Notes under the pieces: generated by a model | Database searches by the model: none | Told to the model about the DNA's origin: nothing | The model's input: the letters and a program-made list of their open reading frames with translations, nothing else | Position numbers and translations under genes: made by a program | In this document: positions 5,515 through 8,756 of the stretch, in pieces | Layout: each line of letters starts with the position of its first letter | Numbering within the stretch: position 1 is the stretch's first letter | Assembly (NCBI GenBank): GCA_003220905.1 | Contig: QHTS01000160.1 | Span: 1 to 8,756, forward strand | Length of the DNA stretch: 8,756 nt | Source: Gemmatimonadota bacterium | Lineage (GTDB): Bacteria > Gemmatimonadota > Gemmatimonadetes > Gemmatimonadales > GWC2-71-9 | Direction of reading: 5' to 3'

Positions 5515-7233
5515 CTACCGCTGACCGAGGACCCGCACGGGGAGGGTCACGTTGTTGAATGACCCGTTACCGAGTTGGCCGCGGTCGCCCGCGCCCCAAC
5601 AGTACACGACGTTGCCAGACGTGATGCCGCACGTGTGCGCCCCAACGCCGCTGAGCGACACACTCACGGACTGGCCCAGCTGGTTCCCACCCCAACAGTA
5701 CGCCGAAGCGTCCGCGACGATCCCGCAGGTATGACTGTTATCGGCACTGATGCTCAGGAACGAATGGCCGCCGCTGACCAAGGTGGGAACAGATCGGTCG
5801 GTCGTCGAGCCGTCACCCAGCGCTCCGCCGTTGTTCGTACCCCAGCAGTAGGCGTGGTCGTCAGTCGTGACCCCGCAGGCGTAGTTGGCCCCGGGGCTGA
5901 TCGCCCGCCAAACGAGGTCGCCCGCGATGGGCGCAGGCACGTGGTGGTCCTGGGTCGTTCCGTCCCCCAGATTCCCCGCGGGATTGTACCCCCAGCAGTA
6001 ACCCCGCCCGTCGAGGGCGACGCCGCAACTGAACCAGGCGCCCGCGCTCACTGACTGGAACTTGATCCCGCCTGCAACGAGCACTGGGATTGCGCTACTC
6101 GTCGTCGATCCGTCGCCCAGGGTGCCCAGGGCATTGTTGCCCCAGCAGTAGGCGTCGCCGTCAGAAGTGAGGCCGCAGGTGTGCACAAAGCCCGCGCTCA
6201 CGGCGGTCCACGTTCGCCCGCCGACGACGAGAACAGGCGTCAGAAATCCAACGTCGGAGGTGAATGAGCCGTTGCCCAATTGGCCGTCGTCTCCCCTGCC
6301 GAAGCAGTACGCCGTGCCGCTCGCAATGACTCCGCACGTATGCTCCTGACCTGCGTCCAGCTTCGTGAAGGTCAGTCCACCGGAGACGGGGACAGGGGTG
6401 GGTCCCCAGCACCAGGCGTCGCCACTGGTCGTCAGGCCGCAGCTGTGCTCGCCACCAGCAGTGACCGAGACAAAGTCAAGCACTCTCACTGAGATGGCGG
6501 CCGTGCCTGCGACCTGGTCGCTTCTCGCAGTGACCGTCACGGTCCCTTCAGCCACGCTGGTCAGGACGCCACTGCCGTCGACCGTCGCGACACTCGGGTT
6601 CGAACTGGACCACTCCACCGCGCGATGGTCGAGGGTGCGGCCGCCAGCAGCCATGACCGTGGCGTGCAGAGCAAGCGTCTGGCCGCGGAGGACCGCCGCG
6701 CTGGCGGGCGATACCGTCACGGCGGCGACCGGTATCGCCATGACGCCGTAGATGCTGAAGCCGCCGATCGCCGCTGCAACCGCATGGCTTGCGGGGTCGA
6801 CTTCGGTTTGGCTCAATTCCGTCCAGCCGGCACCAGCCACTTGCCCCATCGTGAGCTCGTCTTCCGGGACGCCCGCCGGCACTCCTGCGGGGTTGTACAG
6901 CATCCCCAGCAGCACGGGCGCCGCAAACCGCAGCCCAGCGGGCTGAAACTCGTAGACCGCTCCAGGGACTACTCCTGGGTTGGCGGGATATTGCGTCGTC
7001 AGCTGCGAGGTGACGGTCACTGGCTGAGACACGGCACCGGGAGGGAACAGAAGCACCACGGACCCGCCGGCGAACGTGAGCGTGCCGCCGCCGGGGCCGA
7101 CGGTTGTGCCGGTCGGGCCGGGAGAACCCAAAAAAATGACCGGCCATGTTGGTACCTCCCAACTCAGCCGGTTTCGCAATTTGCTCCCCCTGGGGCATTG
7201 GCGAGCCACACGACGTCGCGCCCCAGGGCTCAT
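5515..7233 (-). CDS. ZU5 / Big_2 / RCC1-repeat protein, start uncertain
   Basis: Read from ATG 7233, the protein has 572 residues. A ZU5-like domain spans about residues 44-165 (GPGGGTLTFAGGSVVLLF, FPPGAV, GGFSIYGVM). A Big_2 Ig-like domain follows at 168-251 (VTVSPASAAVLRGQTLAL, WSSSNPSVATVDGSGVLT). Seven Cys-paired RCC1-like repeats occupy 252-572, as in the next gene. Repeats 1 and 6 are shortened. Such proteins are normally exported, but no signal peptide or lipobox is visible in this frame, so the N-terminus is missing or wrong. The only good ribosome binding site (GGGAGG, 7155-7160) leads to an ATG at 7147 that is one base out of frame, just before a run of seven T. With six T it would read MAGHFLGSPGPTG into the ZU5 domain. 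The gene may therefore be frameshifted. The frame also extends to 7350, which would overlap csaA and is unlikely. It stops 5 bases before the RCC1 lipoprotein gene. Confidence 0.8.
   Translation of the reverse strand: MSPGARRRVARQCPRGSKLRNRLSWEVPTWPVIFLGSPGPTGTTVGPGGGTLTFAGGSVVLLFPPGAVSQPVTVTSQLTTQYPANPGVVPGAVYEFQPAGLRFAAPVLLGMLYNPAGVPAGVPEDELTMGQVAGAGWTELSQTEVDPASHAVAAAIGGFSIYGVMAIPVAAVTVSPASAAVLRGQTLALHATVMAAGGRTLDHRAVEWSSSNPSVATVDGSGVLTSVAEGTVTVTARSDQVAGTAAISVRVLDFVSVTAGGEHSCGLTTSGDAWCWGPTPVPVSGGLTFTKLDAGQEHTCGVIASGTAYCFGRGDDGQLGNGSFTSDVGFLTPVLVVGGRTWTAVSAGFVHTCGLTSDGDAYCWGNNALGTLGDGSTTSSAIPVLVAGGIKFQSVSAGAWFSCGVALDGRGYCWGYNPAGNLGDGTTQDHHVPAPIAGDLVWRAISPGANYACGVTTDDHAYCWGTNNGGALGDGSTTDRSVPTLVSGGHSFLSISADNSHTCGIVADASAYCWGGNQLGQSVSVSLSGVGAHTCGITSGNVVYCWGAGDRGQLGNGSFNNVTLPVRVLGQR
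7130..7160 (-). promoter_or_regulatory. Strong RBS and ATG followed by a seven-T run, out of frame with the ZU5 gene
   Basis: On the minus strand GGGAGG (7155-7160), a 7-base spacer and ATG (7145-7147) make a good initiation site. After four codons comes T7 (7130-7136). The frame set here misses the ZU5/RCC1 reading frame by one base. Loss of one T, or slippage on the run, would join them. Confidence 0.6.
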
Positions 7234-7245
7234 AGCATCCGAGTT

Positions 7246-7281
7246 ACGTGTCAATTGACAGTACAATTTGAGACGTGTCAA
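7246..7281. promoter_or_regulatory. Divergent promoter region with palindrome and direct repeat
   Basis: ACGTGTCAA occurs twice (7246-7254 and 7273-7281), 27 bases start to start. The first copy overlaps the perfect 12-bp palindrome TGTCAATTGACA (7249-7260). This gives a consensus TTGACA on the plus strand at 7255-7260, facing csaA, and on the minus strand at 7249-7254 and 7276-7281, facing the ZU5/RCC1 gene. For the minus strand, 7276-7281 pairs with TCAATT at 17 bases; -10 matches for csaA are poor. This could be back-to-back promoters or an operator for one regulator. The region is more AT-rich than its surroundings. Confidence 0.45.
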
Positions 7282-7297
7282 GATGCTACGTTTGGGC

Positions 7298-7630
7298 ATG
7301 ATCACCTGGGACGATTTCGCCAAGGTCGACATTCGCGTGGGCCGGATCATCGAGGCGGCGGACTTTCCGGCCGCCAGAAAACCCGCTTACCGGCTGCGCA
7401 TCGACTTCGGGAACGCGCTGGGCGTGAAGACCTCGAGCGCGCAGATCACCAAGTACTACGACAAAGCCGAGCTCGTGGGAATGCTGGTGCTGGCGGTGGT
7501 GAACTTCCCACCGCGCCAGATTGCGAACTTTTTCTCCGACGTGCTGACGCTCGGCGTGATGCTGGGTGACGGGGACATCGTGCTGGTGCACCCGGAGCGG
7601 GAGGTGCCTCTGGGGAGCCGAATTGGCTAG
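7298..7630 (+). CDS. csaA: CsaA, tRNA-binding-fold chaperone-like protein
   Basis: Family knowledge: CsaA is a small dimeric OB-fold protein related to the tRNA-binding domains of EMAP-II and the methionyl-tRNA synthetase C-terminus. In Bacillus it has chaperone-like activity linked to protein export. The sequence gives 110 residues from ATG 7298, the usual family length. It carries the family motifs in order: DFAKVDIRVGRI near the N-terminus, LRIDFG, KTSSAQITKYY in the middle, VVNFPPRQIANF, and the closing GDGDIVLVHPEREVPLGSRIG. Earlier in-frame starts (7268, 7283) would only add residues not seen in the family. No strong Shine-Dalgarno sequence is seen. It is divergent from the surface-protein cluster and convergent with ispG, its TAG sharing CTAG with the ispG stop. 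Identification is strong; its function in this organism is inferred. Confidence 0.93.
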   Translation: MITWDDFAKVDIRVGRIIEAADFPAARKPAYRLRIDFGNALGVKTSSAQITKYYDKAELVGMLVLAVVNFPPRQIANFFSDVLTLGVMLGDGDIVLVHPEREVPLGSRIG

Positions 7631-8756
7631 CGGGCGACCGCTCCCGTAGCCGCCCCGGCCCCGTACCGGTTCTCGACGTACTCCTCGAGAATTTTCAGGA
7701 AGTCGACGACGATCGAGTCGCCCTTGAGCGTCACCTTGAGCCGGCCGTCCACATACACCGGGGCCTTGGGCTCCTCGAAGGTGCCCGGGAGCGAGATGCC
7801 GATGTCGGCGTGCTTCGACTCCCCCGGGCCGTTCACCACGCACCCCATCACCGCGACGCGCAGCGCTTCCACCCCGGGATAGCGCTCGCGCCACGCGGCC
7901 ATCTGCTCTTTCAGGTGAGTCTGGATGTCCTCGGCCATCTCCTGGAAGAAGGTCGAGGTGGTGCGGCCGCAGCCGGGGCATGCCGAGACCTGCGGCGTGA
8001 AGCTCCGCAGGCCCAGCGACTGGAGCACCTGCTGGGCCACCTGCACCTCTTCGGTCCGGTCCCCGCCCGGCCGCGGCGTGAGGGACACCCGGATCGTGTC
8101 GCCGATGCCCTCCTGCAAGAGAATCGACAGACCCGCCGTGCTGGCGATGATTCCCTTTGCGCCCATCCCGGCCTCGGTGAGCCCCAGATGCAGCGGGTAG
8201 TCGGAGCGCCGCGCCAGCCGCTGATACACGTCCACCAGATCCTGCACGCCCGACACCTTCGCCGACAGGATGATCTGGTCGTGCGGCAGCCCGGCCTCCT
8301 CGGCCAGCTCGGCCGAGCGCATCGCGCTCGCCAGCATCGCCTCGATCATCACCTCGCGGGCGTCGAACGGATCCGGCCGGCGGGCGTTCTCGTCCATCAT
8401 CTCCGTGAGGAGCTGCTGGTCGAGGCTCCCCCAGTTGACCCCGATGCGGACCGGCTTGCCGTGGCTGAGTGCGACCTCGATGATGGTGCGGAAGTGCTCG
8501 TCGCGCCGCTTCGCGCCGACGTTGCCGGGATTGATGCGGTATTTGGCGAGCGCGGCCGCGCACTTCGGGTACTTGGTGAGCAGCAGGTGGCCGTTGTAGT
8601 GGAAGTCGCCGATCACCGGGACGGCCACGCGGGACACGATGTCCGGCACCGCCTCGGCCGCCGCCTCGTTGTTGACCGTGACCCGTACCAGCTCGCTGCC
8701 CGCGTCGTGCAGCGCGCGCACCTGCGCCGCCGTGGCATCCGCGTCGGCGGTATCGG
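7627..8756 (-). CDS. ispG: 4-hydroxy-3-methylbut-2-enyl diphosphate synthase (IspG/GcpE), 5' end beyond window
   Basis: IspG is a cytoplasmic [4Fe-4S] enzyme of the MEP pathway. It converts 2-C-methyl-D-erythritol 2,4-cyclodiphosphate to HMBPP, the penultimate step to isoprenoid precursors. The window holds 375 codons, starting inside DTADADATAAQVRALHDAGS near the top of the TIM-barrel domain, so about 30-40 N-terminal residues are missing. Family motifs include VRVTVNN, IGDFHYNGHLLL, KYRINPGNVG, RIGVNWGSL and HLGLTEAG. The cluster ligands are visible: two Cys in CPGCGRT (codons 7978-7980 and 7969-7971), the Cys of MGCVVNGPGE (7840-7842), and its Glu (7819-7821). Length and layout fit the short bacterial form without the extra middle domain. 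GTG 8721 lies inside the conserved domain and is not the start. The stop is the TAG at 7627-7629. Confidence 0.96.
   Translation of the reverse strand, partial: DTADADATAAQVRALHDAGSELVRVTVNNEAAAEAVPDIVSRVAVPVIGDFHYNGHLLLTKYPKCAAALAKYRINPGNVGAKRRDEHFRTIIEVALSHGKPVRIGVNWGSLDQQLLTEMMDENARRPDPFDAREVMIEAMLASAMRSAELAEEAGLPHDQIILSAKVSGVQDLVDVYQRLARRSDYPLHLGLTEAGMGAKGIIASTAGLSILLQEGIGDTIRVSLTPRPGGDRTEEVQVAQQVLQSLGLRSFTPQVSACPGCGRTTSTFFQEMAEDIQTHLKEQMAAWRERYPGVEALRVAVMGCVVNGPGESKHADIGISLPGTFEEPKAPVYVDGRLKVTLKGDSIVVDFLKILEEYVENRYGAGAATGAVAR

Noticed and set aside
3960..6430. Recurrent ccccaacagtacgc-like motif, resembling a spaced repeat array.
   Set aside because: It recurs every 100-180 bases inside two reading frames and encodes the AYCWG motif of RCC1 repeats. 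Copies vary and spacing is irregular, so it is not a CRISPR array.
7234..7350. Start of the ZU5/RCC1 gene at 7350.
   Set aside because: It would overlap the csaA start and the divergent promoter region, and the added residues show no signal peptide.
7286..8563. Minus-strand frame of 425 codons across csaA and ispG.
   Set aside because: It is out of frame with ispG and antisense to csaA. Both of those are recognised families, and this product is Arg/Gly-rich filler.

Overview
The window is GC-rich bacterial DNA with dense genes, most of them on the minus strand. Several features suggest Gemmatimonadota, by inference only: secreted RCC1-repeat proteins with a cysteine pair in every blade, filamin/invasin-like and Big_2 domains fused to them, and a small outer-membrane barrel with that phylum's typical C-terminal wording. 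No rRNA or other marker is present to settle the taxonomy.

Layout from left to right. 1-1192 (-) is the N-terminal 397 codons of comM, a YifB/ComM-type AAA+ Mg-chelatase-like helicase, cut by the window edge. 1193-1842 is a poorly coding stretch, apparently less GC-rich than its flanks. It holds a possible remnant gene tail, a small plus-strand ORF with a strong ribosome binding site and a plausible promoter, and a hairpin. 1839-2156 (-) is a second, broken copy of the 5' part of comM. It has two in-frame deletions and ends at a stop inside the Walker A motif. 2194-3057 (-) is a secreted protein of unknown function with its own promoter and Shine-Dalgarno sequence.

3201-7233 (-) is a three-gene cell-surface cluster. 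In order of transcription these are a ZU5/Big_2/RCC1 protein with an unclear start, an RCC1 lipoprotein, and a small outer-membrane beta-barrel protein. The lipoprotein stop and barrel start overlap as ATGA, so those two are probably translationally coupled. Each RCC1 protein has seven Cys-paired repeats, as expected for a seven-bladed propeller. 7298-7630 (+) is csaA, a tRNA-binding-fold chaperone gene. It is divergent from the surface cluster across a short, repeat-rich promoter region and convergent with ispG. 7627-8756 (-) is ispG (gcpE) of the MEP isoprenoid pathway, missing about its first 30-40 codons at the right edge. The TAG stops of csaA and ispG share one CTAG.

Housekeeping genes (ispG, csaA, comM) thus flank a lineage-specific surface-protein block. 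The least ordinary parts are three: the comM fragment, whose differences from the intact gene are all synonymous; homopolymer runs at two gene boundaries where a one-base slip would change what is translated; and the pattern of repeat evolution in the RCC1 genes. No CRISPR array, tRNA, rRNA, transposase or recognisable defence system was found.
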